Origin: Tolypothrix bouteillei VB521301
GTDB taxonomy: Bacteria; Cyanobacteriota; Cyanobacteriia; Cyanobacteriales; Nostocaceae
Direction: 5' to 3'
NCBI RefSeq assembly: GCF_000760695.4
Contig: NZ_JHEG04000001.1
Span: 6,640,204 to 6,704,203 of the forward strand
DNA: 64,000 nucleotides
The notes beneath the pieces are model-generated. The model saw only the letters and a program-made list of their open reading frames with translations, was not told where the DNA came from and did not search any database. This document shows positions 27,961 to 37,470 of the stretch, in pieces. Numbering within the stretch: the stretch's first letter is position 1; each line of letters opens with the position of its first letter. The position numbers and the translations under genes were made by a program.

Positions 27961-28707
27961 AACTCTATTCTCCAAAATGCAAGACAGAAATTTGAATTGT
28001 TGGAATCTCGCTTACTTTGCAGCGGGATCAACGATTATTAGAAGTTCAGTATATAAAAACCACTTGGGAAAATGAGCATTTATTTAATAAACTTTACAGT
28101 TAATCTTTCGCAATTATGGAGCTCTATCTGGTAGGGGAGTTGGTGGAAAACTCCCCTACATCATCTATCTCTCGATAGAGAGGTAATTTGGGATCGATCT
28201 TTAAGGTTTATTTCAGGTGCTGTGCTTCCAAGACGCTTAACATTTCTTATGAAAATAGATGGTGTTTCTCATAATTCATGATTGGCGTTGAAGGAATTCT
28301 GAGTCGTGGTTTCACGCACAAACACAGCACGCGAATATAAAGATCGGAAAAATTTTTCTCATATAACAATAAAGTTTTTCTAAAGAATTTTAGGTATATA
28401 AAAGCACTTTAAAATGTAACTAGTATTACTGAATATAATTAGTGCAAACTATGTAATAAATGAGATGTAGTCAAGTTATACAGATGTTCAACCCAATAGA
28501 GAACCTACCGTAGTTAGAAAAAATGATACAAAATAAACAATAAGATGAAAGAGGTCTACTGAAATTGCTGTTATGCTCCATTTTTAGAACTATTCAGCCG
28601 TAAAGATAGACCAAACAGGATAGTGGCATCTATCAAAAGTTCAGCTTTTGTTTAAGTTTTGTTGTGAATTTCTAGCAAATCAATACACGCCCTATTTGTA
28701 AATAGAT
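27961..28707. other. Long non-coding region upstream of pilT
   Basis: About 750 bases between divergent genes. It contains GTGGTTTCACGCAC and other short palindromic stretches near 28300, and a long AT-rich tract before pilT that probably holds its promoter. No tRNA or coding frame recognised. Confidence 0.45.
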
Positions 28708-30030
28708 ATGACAGAATCACAGCGTCCATTGAATCCCGCAGCAAATTCAACTCGTGGTGTTCCCCCATTACCACCACCACCACCTGCAATGAGTACGATG
28801 CGTCAGTCTACACAGACTTTAGAATTACCGATAGAGAGACATCCGAGTCGCACTGGGACAACAAACTCCTCTGCTTCTGCACCACCTCCACCAACGGCGG
28901 TTCCATCAGCTCATCGTCCCGGAACACCACCACCAATGGCTACTTCCTCCCGTCCTAAAAGCAATAATTCAACGCTAACTCTGGCACAGATTATACGAGA
29001 AGCTTTCGATAAGGGATATTCTGACATTCACTTGGGTGTAGGTGAAGTCCCTCGCTTCCGCAACCGAGGAGAAATGCAGCCGACAGATTATCCCGAAACC
29101 GATAAACCAACATTTATGGAGTGGATGCGGGAGATCATGACTGATGCAGAAATTCAACGCTTTGAAGAATATCTCGAATTTGACGGAGCTACGCAGTACG
29201 AATTTGCTAGGGTGCGGATTAATATCTTTGACTCCCTAAAAGGCTATGCGATGGTACTGCGATTGATTCCTTTGAAAATACTGACAATGGAACAGTTAAG
29301 GCTACCTGCTGTTTTCAAAGATGTATGTCACTATCACAAGGGTTTGATTCTAGTTACAGGTCCCACAGGCTCTGGTAAGTCCACCACAATGGCAGCAATG
29401 ATTGACTACATCAATTCAGAAATGCCCAAACATATCATTACCATTGAAGACCCAATTGAATTTGTTCATAAAAGTAAAAAAGCTTTGATCAAACAACGGG
29501 AAGTAGGAATGCATACCCGAAAATTTGACAATGCATTAAAGGCAGCGTTGCGGGAAGACCCGGATTTGATTCTAGTGGGTGAAATGCGGGATAAAGAAAC
29601 GGTGAACACAGCCCTGAAAGCCGCACAAACAGGTCACTTAGTCATGGGAACCCTGCACACTAATAGTGCTGTGAAAACTATTGAACGTATTCTCAATCTC
29701 TACAATGGAGACGAACAGGATGCTATGCGGGTTGCACTAGCTGAGTCTTTAGTGGCAGTGATTGCTCAAGGTTTGTGCCGTACAACAGATGGTAAACGCG
29801 CTGCTTTCCACGATATTCTCATCAATACCGATGCTGTAAAAGACTGGGTTAAAGAAGGGAAATATGATGCCATTACAGAATTGATGAAACAAGCAAGCTT
29901 TGATGGCATGATTACCATGAACCAGTCCCTGCTCAATCTTTACTCTGAAGGTCGGATTACAGAAGAAACAGCCTTAGAAATGTCACCAACGCCAAATGAA
30001 ATGGCTCAATTCCTCCGTGGTAGAGTGTAA
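28708..30030 (+). CDS. pilT: PilT-type type IV pilus retraction ATPase
   Basis: 440 residues. A Pro-rich N-terminal extension (about 1-85) precedes the PilT N-domain and the GspE-type ATPase core: Walker A GPTGSGKS (218-225), the Asp box ITIEDPIEF, Walker B REDPDLILVGEMRD (about 282-295) and the His box GHLVMGTLHTNSA. It hydrolyses ATP to depolymerise pili in the cytoplasm. The Pro-rich extension and the diverged RDKETV after Walker B (canonical RDLETI) fit the second cyanobacterial paralogue, pilT2, used in directional motility. The KaiB-like gene follows 75 bases later, a likely operon. Confidence 0.9.
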   Translation: MTESQRPLNPAANSTRGVPPLPPPPPAMSTMRQSTQTLELPIERHPSRTGTTNSSASAPPPPTAVPSAHRPGTPPPMATSSRPKSNNSTLTLAQIIREAFDKGYSDIHLGVGEVPRFRNRGEMQPTDYPETDKPTFMEWMREIMTDAEIQRFEEYLEFDGATQYEFARVRINIFDSLKGYAMVLRLIPLKILTMEQLRLPAVFKDVCHYHKGLILVTGPTGSGKSTTMAAMIDYINSEMPKHIITIEDPIEFVHKSKKALIKQREVGMHTRKFDNALKAALREDPDLILVGEMRDKETVNTALKAAQTGHLVMGTLHTNSAVKTIERILNLYNGDEQDAMRVALAESLVAVIAQGLCRTTDGKRAAFHDILINTDAVKDWVKEGKYDAITELMKQASFDGMITMNQSLLNLYSEGRITEETALEMSPTPNEMAQFLRGRV

Positions 30031-30036
30031 TTAAGG

Positions 30037-30105
30037 GAATTATGAATTATGAATTATAAATTATGAATTTTTTTCATACTTCATAATTCATCATTCATAA
30101 TTCAT
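30037..30105. repeat. AT-only inverted short repeats
   Basis: TTATGAATTATGAATTATAA on the left and CATAATTCAT units on the right form a hairpin that ends at the ATG of the next gene. Same family as 9058-9122. Confidence 0.65.
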
Positions 30106-30867
30106 ATGATTTCAGACAAACCAACTTACCCTCCTACCCTGTTTAAAGGTATTGCGCTCTTTACTCCGGGAGGAGATCTCATCTATTGCATCGACCCTAG
30201 CAAACAAGGTCGATGGCATTTGCATTTGTGTGCTACTTTACAGGAAATTTTGGATTTACCAGAACCTCCACATTTTTTAGTACCTTGTTATACAGCTACT
30301 GTCGATCGCTGGTTAGATCCGCGCACTCAAAAAATACAAGTTTTTGCCGAAGCTTACCCAACCGTGATGCGGCATCAAGCTGTACTAAATGCTATTTTTA
30401 GTACGGGGGAATTGGTGTGGCAGCCCAGTCCTTGGGCAGAAGGGTTGTGCGATCGCATGGTATTGTCAGCGTATCGTTCCACATTTCCCCAACTTTGGGA
30501 AGATCACGATTTAGTGGTGCGCCTGGAGCTTTCCGAGCCAGTACCTTCATACTATCAACCAGTCGTCTCCACCGAACAACAATCAAAGACACAAGGCTAT
30601 GTCCTCCGCCTGTTTGTAGCCGGACATAGTGCAGCGACAGAACGTATTTTGCAAAATTTACACGAGCTTTTAGAACAATATCTGGGCTATCCCTACACCT
30701 TAAAAGTTATTGATGTTTTAACAAATCCAGAACAAGCAGAAGCCGATCAAGTTTCTGCCACTCCTACGCTTGTTAAAGTTTGGCCTCAGCCCATTCGCCG
30801 CATTGCTGGCGAGTTGGATAATGTAGAAAAAATCTTACAAATGTTAGGCACTGCAGAAAATTTTTAA
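30106..30867 (+). CDS. KaiB-fold protein with N-terminal extension
   Basis: 253 residues. The C-terminal 90 residues (about 164-250) have the KaiB/thioredoxin-like signature: YVLRLFVAGHSAATERILQN, LKVIDVLTNPEQAEADQVSA, TPTLVKVWPQP, and ELDNVEKILQML. The N-terminal 160 residues (ALFTPGGDLIYCIDPSKQGR, LVPCYTATVDRWLDP) are a separate unidentified domain. It is not the clock protein KaiB itself, which is about 100 residues and lies beside kaiC. Its place after pilT suggests a link between pilus activity and a fold-switching regulator, but that is inference. Confidence 0.8.
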   Translation: MISDKPTYPPTLFKGIALFTPGGDLIYCIDPSKQGRWHLHLCATLQEILDLPEPPHFLVPCYTATVDRWLDPRTQKIQVFAEAYPTVMRHQAVLNAIFSTGELVWQPSPWAEGLCDRMVLSAYRSTFPQLWEDHDLVVRLELSEPVPSYYQPVVSTEQQSKTQGYVLRLFVAGHSAATERILQNLHELLEQYLGYPYTLKVIDVLTNPEQAEADQVSATPTLVKVWPQPIRRIAGELDNVEKILQMLGTAENF

Positions 30868-31042
30868 GCAGAAAGACTGGTACACTCCACCGAGCCCATG
30901 ACTCGCAGCACGGTGTAGTGTCTCATGCCAAAATATAAAGTTGTATGAAGTAATTCCGGATACACAGCCAAACTGCGGATAAACGTATTTGGTTATCGTT
31001 GTTCTTCTGTGTAATTTACTCATACAACCGCTAAAAAACTTT

Positions 31043-32233
31043 ATGAGTACCGGGCAATCAAAAAAAGAAGGAGTCATAAAATGCAGCTATTGTCACTACG
31101 ATGCCAATCCCATAACAGCCAAGTCTTGTCGCAAGTGCGGTAAAAGTCTTGTTGGTGCTAATTCATACAACAGCAGTAAGGGTGTGAAAAGCAAAGTTAT
31201 ACCCTCAACTTATGAATGGCTGTCTGCTCCTTTAAATTGGTTTGGTTTCACTCTACTGTTACCGCTTGTTATTTTTATTGCTGGAAGCTACATTCTTCTC
31301 AAAACAATTGGCAGTCCACAAGTCTCCTTGACAAATGAATCCGTTAGTTTCAATGACACCACTCAGAATGCTTCATCTGATATCAAATACTACACTTCAA
31401 TGAAGGAAGTGCCAAATGTTCCGGAGGGGAAGTTTTATTATGGTGGTGCTTTTGTCTTCGCATCTCTAAAAGCTCAAGGTTTACATCAAGCTATTAACCA
31501 GTTATATCCAAAGTTTCAAATACGTTACAATGAACCCACAGACAATACACCTGGTAGTGGCGCGGGTATTGCCATGTTGTTGAACGGTGAACTGAGCGTT
31601 GCTTTATCAACTCGAGCTCTGGAAGAAGCTGAATACAGTAAGGCGCGGGAACGGAATTTTTCTCTACAACAGGTACCAGTTGCTATTGATGGGGTTGGTT
31701 TTTATGTTCATCCAAATGTTTCCATTCTCGGGCTTTCTGTAAACCAACTCCAAGATATTTACAAGGGCAAAATTACGAACTGGAAGGATGTAGGAGGACC
31801 CGATTTAGCGATCGTACCTTTTAGGACAAAAGCTGGTAACTCATTCAAAATGCTGCTTGGCTCAGAAGCAGAAAATGTCAGCCCTAATATAAAATTTACT
31901 CGGGATTTCACAGAAACTTTCCGTAAAGTTAGCTCTACACCGGGAGCAATCGGTCTTGGTACTGCGACGTTAATTGTTGGTCAAAAAACCATCCGTCCTA
32001 TTGCGATCGCTTCTGAAAACAGCAAAAACTATGTACCGCTTGTTGTAAATGGTACTCAACTTAACACAGCAGCGTTTCTAGATGGCACTTACCCTTTAAC
32101 CAGACGCATATTTGTAATAATTCGTCGGGATAAGACACCAGAAGAAATGGCTGGTGTGGCATACGCCAACCTATTGCTATCCAAAGAAGGACAAAAGTTT
32201 GTAGAGAAAGCAGGCTTTGTCCCAATTCGATGA
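31043..32233 (+). CDS. Zinc-ribbon, single-pass PstS-like binding protein
   Basis: About 396 residues from the ATG at 31043; a GTG at 30989 would add 18. A four-Cys zinc ribbon (Cys14, 17, 29, 32; CSYCHYD, CRKCGKSL) is followed by a transmembrane helix (about 62-86). A phosphate-binding-protein-like domain follows, with GSGAGIAMLLNGELSVALSTR, VNQLQDIYKGKITNWKDVGG, TPGAIGLGTATL and a C-terminal LLSKEGQKFVEKAGFVPIR. The ribbon would be cytoplasmic and the binding domain periplasmic, an unusual layout for an ABC transporter binding protein. No pst transporter genes are nearby. Possibly a sensor. Confidence 0.78.
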   Translation: MSTGQSKKEGVIKCSYCHYDANPITAKSCRKCGKSLVGANSYNSSKGVKSKVIPSTYEWLSAPLNWFGFTLLLPLVIFIAGSYILLKTIGSPQVSLTNESVSFNDTTQNASSDIKYYTSMKEVPNVPEGKFYYGGAFVFASLKAQGLHQAINQLYPKFQIRYNEPTDNTPGSGAGIAMLLNGELSVALSTRALEEAEYSKARERNFSLQQVPVAIDGVGFYVHPNVSILGLSVNQLQDIYKGKITNWKDVGGPDLAIVPFRTKAGNSFKMLLGSEAENVSPNIKFTRDFTETFRKVSSTPGAIGLGTATLIVGQKTIRPIAIASENSKNYVPLVVNGTQLNTAAFLDGTYPLTRRIFVIIRRDKTPEEMAGVAYANLLLSKEGQKFVEKAGFVPIR

Positions 32234-32404
32234 AAACAGATCGATAAAATACTTTGAAAAAAAAATAAGATGAAAATCCTTTTTGTTTGCAATTTCTATA
32301 CTCAAGCCTTAATCTAGACCATGGTTCTTAAAATGCAACAGGAAAATTAATAACCTGTGTATTCTACTGTTGAACTCTATCTTCACGATCTGGAGGATCG
32401 ATAC

Positions 32405-33310
32405 GTGCGGTTTATGTTGAATTTAAACAGTCTGGTACGAGCAGCTTCTGTTGCAGGTTTAACATTTGGTTTGGTATCTGTTTCTCAGCTCGGGCAAAAA
32501 ACTTTTGCACAAGACATCACACTTGAAGGTTCTGGTTCAACCTCCATTCGTCTTGTAGTTTCAGACTGGTTTACCGAACGTGGGGTTAACTACCGTGTCG
32601 TTGGTGGCAATGTTGGTCGTCCCGAATTTGAGAACGGAATCACTGACTTTGTCGCTAGCGATTACTCTCTCCCCAACCTTCCTAGAGAAGACATGGTGGT
32701 TCTCAATCCAGTTGACAATACGATTGTGTTGCCATACAACGTACCTGGTTTCGAGGCAAGACTTAACACAGAGCAGCTCTGTGGTATCTACAACGGCACT
32801 ATTACCAACTGGAGCCAAGTGGGCGGTCCGAGTTTACCCATCCTTCGCGTTTACCGTTTTGATGCCAGCAATACCAGTGCTGAACTTGATACCGGATTTG
32901 TTCAGCCCACATGTGGATTTTCCATCACGAATCCAGATAGGAGCGTGAATTTACCCAATCCCAATCCCGCTACCGATCTGCCCGGAAATGGCAGCGATGG
33001 TGTCCTTGATGTCGTTGAGAAGACTCCAGGAGCCATTGGTTATATCAACCGTCCCATAGCTATCAGCCGAGGGTTAAGAGATTTTGTCTTCTTCACTCCT
33101 TTGGAAACTTCAGAATTATTCCAAGGACCGATCTACGTTATTTTCCGTAAATCCTACGCCACTAAGGAAAAAGCTAAGGCTGCTAGGGATTTATGCAAGT
33201 ATATCGCAAACAAGGGCAGTCGAGTTGCACAAGAAGACTTTGGCTATACACCGCCAACAGGACCGAGTGACTCCTGTCAACTTATCGCCTTCCCCGCTCC
33301 TGCACCTTAA
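32405..33310 (+). CDS. Secreted PstS-like phosphate-binding protein
   Basis: About 301 residues. GTG at 32405 is preceded by GGAGG with 8-base spacing, better than the upstream GTG at 32357. Signal peptide about 10-40 ending KTFAQD. The binding domain starts ITLEGSGSTS and holds LCGIYNGTITNWSQVGG, GSDGVLDVVEKTPGAIGYIN and a C-terminal half rich in aromatic residues. It binds phosphate or a similar oxyanion in the periplasm or at the surface. It follows the zinc-ribbon paralogue in the same direction with a 170-base gap. No PstABC genes are in the window. Confidence 0.82.
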   Translation: MRFMLNLNSLVRAASVAGLTFGLVSVSQLGQKTFAQDITLEGSGSTSIRLVVSDWFTERGVNYRVVGGNVGRPEFENGITDFVASDYSLPNLPREDMVVLNPVDNTIVLPYNVPGFEARLNTEQLCGIYNGTITNWSQVGGPSLPILRVYRFDASNTSAELDTGFVQPTCGFSITNPDRSVNLPNPNPATDLPGNGSDGVLDVVEKTPGAIGYINRPIAISRGLRDFVFFTPLETSELFQGPIYVIFRKSYATKEKAKAARDLCKYIANKGSRVAQEDFGYTPPTGPSDSCQLIAFPAPAP

Positions 33311-33319
33311 TGCAGGAGC
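33296..33319. terminator. Stem-loop at the convergent gene ends
   Basis: Perfect 9-bp stem GCTCCTGCA/TGCAGGAGC with the stop codon of the binding protein in the loop. There is no T-run, so termination is uncertain. Confidence 0.35.
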
Positions 33320-33332
33320 AGGTGATACATCT

Positions 33333-34679
33333 CTACATTGAAAACAGTTCTTCTGCACTCGAAGGATGAATGCCGATCGCTCTATCCAGATTCTGCTTAG
33401 TTGCACCAAGCGAGAGAGCGATCGCAAGCGTTTGAATCATCTCTACTGAGCCTTCCCCCAGCATGTGAACGCCCAGTATCCGCTCCGCATCATCTCGGTT
33501 CACCACAACCTTGAGCAAAGATTTTTCATTTAATTGGCTCAAACAATAGAACAACGGGCGAAATTGAGTGCGGTAGCATTGTACGGCATCCCCATACTTC
33601 TCGCGGGCTTGTGCTTCAGATAATCCAACTGTTGCGGCTTCAGGGTGAGAGGAAATAGAGATAGGAACCCAATCATAACTAACCATTTGAGGCTGTCCGC
33701 CAAATTCTGTATCTGCAAAAGCTCTGGCTTGGGCGATCGCGCTCGGAGTCAAAGGAATTCTATCCGTACAGTCTCCTACGGCAAAAACATTGACGTGAGT
33801 TGTGCGACTAAATTCATCAACCTGAATCGCTCCTGATGGTGTTCGTTGAATTCCTACTTGTTCTAAATTCAGGTTTTCCAAATTTGGTTTCCGTGGAGCA
33901 TCAACAAAAACCGTATCAACAATTACGGAATCGGTGTATTTTCCAGACAACTTGAGACAAAAGCGATCGCCTATTCGTTCAATTTTTTCAACATAGCTGT
34001 GGCTGAAAATTTGCACTCCTTGCTGGATCATCTTGTCCTGAATTCTTTTGCCAATTTCAGCATCCAGTTCAGCTAAGACACAGTCCCCAGCAATGATTTG
34101 AGTGACGTGAGTCTCTAACTCATTCATACTTCCAGCAACTTTTACACCAATCGGATCGCTACCCAGAATTGCAAGGTGTTTGGGTTGTGCTGGTAAGTTA
34201 TAAAGTTCGCGCCAGGTAATAGCACATTCAATTCCTGGAATTTCCGGTATAAGGGGTTTTGCGCCTACTGCAATCAAAATTTTGTCAGCAGTGACCGGTC
34301 TATCTGCAATCAGCACTGTATGAGCGTCTAAAAATGCTGCTTGTCCCTGAATTAACTTAGCTCCTGAGTGTTGCAGATTGTGCAAGTGCAATTCGTTGAG
34401 ATGCTGGAGGTGACGGTTTTTTGCATCTACAAAATGCGACCAGTGAAAGTGACGGGCGACTTTATCCCACCCATAACTACTAGCTAGTTTATCTAACTGT
34501 TTGTAGCTAGCAGCGTAATCCAGCAATTTTTCAGGAATACAGCCGTAGTTGATGCAAGCACCGCCAACCTTAGCTTGTTCTGCGATCGCTACTCGTACCC
34601 CATAGCCAGCTGCTCTTTCAGCTGCTGCAATTCCTCCAGAACCAGCGCCAATTATCACAAGGTCATAGTCAAATGGCAT
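33333..34679 (-). CDS. Divergent glutathione-reductase-like flavoprotein disulfide reductase
   Basis: 448 residues from ATG 34679. FAD motif GAGSGG (11-16), redox disulfide Cys42/Cys47 in GGACINYGC, FAVGDCTDRIPLTP and the C-terminal catalytic GIHPSSAEE identify the glutathione reductase branch. It differs from normal enzymes in key places: PEK replaces PKK after the second Cys. The NADPH-site motif reads LGSDPIGVKVAG in place of GxGYIAVE, and the Arg pair that binds the NADPH 2'-phosphate is not visible. NADPH specificity, or activity itself, may be altered. A canonical gor elsewhere in the genome would make this a paralogue. Confidence 0.82.
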   Translation of the reverse strand: MPFDYDLVIIGAGSGGIAAAERAAGYGVRVAIAEQAKVGGACINYGCIPEKLLDYAASYKQLDKLASSYGWDKVARHFHWSHFVDAKNRHLQHLNELHLHNLQHSGAKLIQGQAAFLDAHTVLIADRPVTADKILIAVGAKPLIPEIPGIECAITWRELYNLPAQPKHLAILGSDPIGVKVAGSMNELETHVTQIIAGDCVLAELDAEIGKRIQDKMIQQGVQIFSHSYVEKIERIGDRFCLKLSGKYTDSVIVDTVFVDAPRKPNLENLNLEQVGIQRTPSGAIQVDEFSRTTHVNVFAVGDCTDRIPLTPSAIAQARAFADTEFGGQPQMVSYDWVPISISSHPEAATVGLSEAQAREKYGDAVQCYRTQFRPLFYCLSQLNEKSLLKVVVNRDDAERILGVHMLGEGSVEMIQTLAIALSLGATKQNLDRAIGIHPSSAEELFSM

Positions 34680-34943
34680 AATGAATAGACCCACATTACA
34701 CTCTTCGAGCAACTAACGTATCGCGCATTATGTAATAAAATGACTGCTATTTACTGACATCCTTCAGCTTAAGAATCTGGAGGAGAAATTACTTCTTACT
34801 AATGGAGCGTCATCAATACTAAATTAGTATGTCCCAAGAAAGAATTTATTGTAATTTTTTGTACAAGATTACTTGGGCTCGTGTTACGATTTCACAAATA
34901 TTTACGTAAATTAAGATCTAAATAGTCCTATACTTTCTTTTTT

Positions 34944-35522
34944 ATGAATATAACTACTGCGAAACGCTTTACGATATCTGAATACGAACGTTTGGCAAAA
35001 CTCGAATTTTTTAGGGAAAATGAGCGAGTTGAGCTGATTGATGGAGAAATCATTTCTATGGTCTCGAAAGGTACACGACATTCTGTTTGTGAAACTCGAT
35101 TAGAAAGACAGTTGTATGAACTAGTTGGGAAACGTGCAACATTAAGAGGACAACAACCGATCGTTATTTCTGAATATAACGAACCGGAACCAGATAGAGC
35201 GATCGTCAAAAATCGAGAAGATGATTATCTCAGTACTCATCCCTTACCTTCCGATATCTTACTTTTAATTGAAATTGCTGATTCTTCTTTAAAATACGAC
35301 CAAGAAGTTAAATTAACAATTTACGCTCAAGGGGGTATTTCAGATTATTGGATATTTAATCTTATAGATAATTGCTTGGAATGCTACAGCGAACCTTACC
35401 AAAATTTGCAAGGTAAGTTTGGCTATCGAAAAAAAATAATTTTTCTACCTAATGAAACCGTGAATCTTCCCTATTTTTCGGATTTAATTCTGGATTTATC
35501 TAAAGTATTTCCTGCCATCTAA
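34944..35522 (+). CDS. Uma2 family (DUF820) nuclease-like protein
   Basis: 192 residues. It has EPEPDRAIVKN, ILLLIEIADSSLKYD (the E-x-A form of the second acidic motif) and GGISDYWIFNL, the standard Uma2 landmarks, at normal length. Followed after 29 bases by the PD-(D/E)XK-like gene, so possibly co-transcribed. Confidence 0.87.
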   Translation: MNITTAKRFTISEYERLAKLEFFRENERVELIDGEIISMVSKGTRHSVCETRLERQLYELVGKRATLRGQQPIVISEYNEPEPDRAIVKNREDDYLSTHPLPSDILLLIEIADSSLKYDQEVKLTIYAQGGISDYWIFNLIDNCLECYSEPYQNLQGKFGYRKKIIFLPNETVNLPYFSDLILDLSKVFPAI

Positions 35523-35551
35523 CATTAGAACCAACTATATGGAGGTATGAA

Positions 35552-36163
35552 ATGAGCCGTCAACCATTGCTTGATGTGACGCGTTCATATACTTTTAGAA
35601 ATTATTTTGAATTAGGATTCCCTGTTGATGATTTAGTAGCCGAATTTGGTTATTCTTTCGCTCGCCAATTTCTGAGTTTACCAAAATACTCTGGAAATCT
35701 AGATCGAATATCTGATTTAAAACAACGGATTGAAGAAGTATTGCCTTATGTAGATTTAGAAAATGAAGCAACTCGCAGGGAAATCCTTATTGCTCCGCTC
35801 GTAACAGATTTAATTCATTATTCTCGCGCTAAGTTGAGAATTGAATATAATATTAAAGTTAACAATCAACTTCAAGGAAATTTAGATTATTACTTACGAT
35901 CTTCAGCTAATTTAATTGTTATTGAAGCTAAACAAGCTGACTTAAATCGAGGATTTACACAATTAGCAACAGAAATGATAGCGCTTGACCAATGGACAGA
36001 TTCAAATCAACCCGAAATACTTGGAGCAGTAACAACAGGAAATATTTGGCAATTTGGAATATTATACCGACAGCAAAAACTTATTGAAGAAGGAATAAAT
36101 CTTTACCGAGTTACGGAGGAATTGGAAGATGTTGTCAGAATTTTATTGGCTCCACTTATATAA
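35552..36163 (+). CDS. PD-(D/E)XK-like hypothetical protein
   Basis: 203 residues, preceded by GGAGG. The segment GNLDYYLRS followed after eight residues by IVIEAKQ gives the D...E-x-K core of restriction-endonuclease-like folds; EATRREILIAPLVTDLIHY before it resembles the N-terminal part of type I restriction R subunits. It may bind or cut DNA, but many such small proteins are uncharacterised. Its last 61 bases overlap the 3' end of the convergent Dam-type methylase gene. Confidence 0.7.
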   Translation: MSRQPLLDVTRSYTFRNYFELGFPVDDLVAEFGYSFARQFLSLPKYSGNLDRISDLKQRIEEVLPYVDLENEATRREILIAPLVTDLIHYSRAKLRIEYNIKVNNQLQGNLDYYLRSSANLIVIEAKQADLNRGFTQLATEMIALDQWTDSNQPEILGAVTTGNIWQFGILYRQQKLIEEGINLYRVTEELEDVVRILLAPLI

Positions 36164-37062
36164 TTCATAATTAAAATCTCTTTGATGGCTTTCCGCTTTG
36201 AAACATTACAGTTGATATTGCGTGAAGCCATGACTCTTTCAATACGGTAACCAGCATAGGAATTATCAAAAAAATTATCGTTAATATCTTCATTTTTAGG
36301 ATCGGAGTTACTTAAAAGTAATTTAGCTCCCTTTGCATCAAGAGATTGGAAAAAGTCTCGCAGTCGTAATTGTTCGGAATCACCAAACATATTTTGTGAG
36401 TATGAGGTAAAGTTAGACGTTTTACTAATTGGTCTGTAAGGTGGATCGAAATAAACAAAGGTATTGCTATCTACGTATTTTTCACACTCACTAAAATCTC
36501 CATAATGAATTTGAGTTTTTTGAAGCGCTTCAGACACAGCTTTTAAATTTGTTTTATCGCATATATTAGGGTTTTTATATCTACCTACTGGAACATTAAA
36601 ACTTCCGTTTGAATTGACTCTAAAAAGTCCATTGAAACAAGTACGGTTTAGGAAAATGATTTGTGCAGTTCTCTCAATCCATTCTGAATTATAGTTAATT
36701 GAATCTATTTCTTTGCGTCGCCAATTAAATTCCGATCTCACTTGATAAAAGTATGTTTTTCTTTCCTTATCATCAAGAGATAAATATTTATTTTGTATAT
36801 TTAATAAAAGTGAAATGAGTTTCTCTACATCGCGTTGAATAGTTGTGTAGGCTATAACTAATTCAATATTAATATCAAAAATAAAAAATTCTTCAACTGG
36901 ATAGTTTTGAACCAGATGCAAGAACACTGCTCCTCCGCCAACAAATGGTTCTATGTATTTTTTTATTGAACCCTCTGCTAATTCTTGAGGAAAAAGACTA
37001 TTCATCTGCTCGATGAGTTGTCCTTTCCCTCCCGCCCATTTTAGAAAAGGTTTTGCTACCAT
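36103..37062 (-). CDS. dam: Dam-type (class D12) DNA adenine methyltransferase
   Basis: About 319 residues from ATG 37062; an ATG at 37083 would add seven. N-terminal PFLKWAGGKGQL is the SAM-binding motif of D12 methylases, YIEPFVGGGAVFLHL is motif I, and YFDPPYRPIS is the catalytic DPPY. By family it should methylate N6 of adenine, often in GATC, which is the centre of the HIP1 octamers abundant here. The usual protein end (KEILIMNY) is exceeded by 17 residues that overlap the convergent nuclease-like gene. Could be an orphan methylase or part of a restriction-modification pair. Confidence 0.88.
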   Translation of the reverse strand: MVAKPFLKWAGGKGQLIEQMNSLFPQELAEGSIKKYIEPFVGGGAVFLHLVQNYPVEEFFIFDINIELVIAYTTIQRDVEKLISLLLNIQNKYLSLDDKERKTYFYQVRSEFNWRRKEIDSINYNSEWIERTAQIIFLNRTCFNGLFRVNSNGSFNVPVGRYKNPNICDKTNLKAVSEALQKTQIHYGDFSECEKYVDSNTFVYFDPPYRPISKTSNFTSYSQNMFGDSEQLRLRDFFQSLDAKGAKLLLSNSDPKNEDINDNFFDNSYAGYRIERVMASRNINCNVSKRKAIKEILIMNYISGANKILTTSSNSSVTR

Positions 37063-37146
37063 TGATTTATCTAAGATAAACATATTGAATATTTTAAATA
37101 TAGTTCATTTGTATTGAACCATTATTTAGAATATGATACATTTAAC

Positions 37147-37323
37147 TTAGTACTTTAATACAATTCTCTTTTGCTCACTTCTAACATCACCAATCCGTTG
37201 AGCCTTTATCCAAGCATCATTGCTGTAGTTGGGAGAAGCGAAATCATGTAAAAAATCCGAAAATCCAAGCTTTGAAGGACTTGCTCGAAAATGCTCCACC
37301 CACAACACTAGACTTTGATGCAT
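37147..37323 (-). pseudogene. Possible small coding remnant
   Basis: 58 residues from ATG 37323. The composition is protein-like (ASPSKLGFSDFLHDFASPNY, SNDAWIKAQRIGDVRSEQKR) but there is no Shine-Dalgarno sequence and no family recognised. It could be a fragment of a gene lost when the methylase or antitoxin genes arrived. Confidence 0.25.
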
Positions 37324-37470
37324 AACAGCCAAGTAGGAGTACTTAAAGGAAAAACATAACCTGTGAAGGTTTTGATAGGATTTATATTGTAGTTGACATA
37401 GCTCTTAACCACAAGCCGTTGTTCGCGGAGAGCGAATAAAATATTTAGTAAATAAAGATTAGATTATCAA

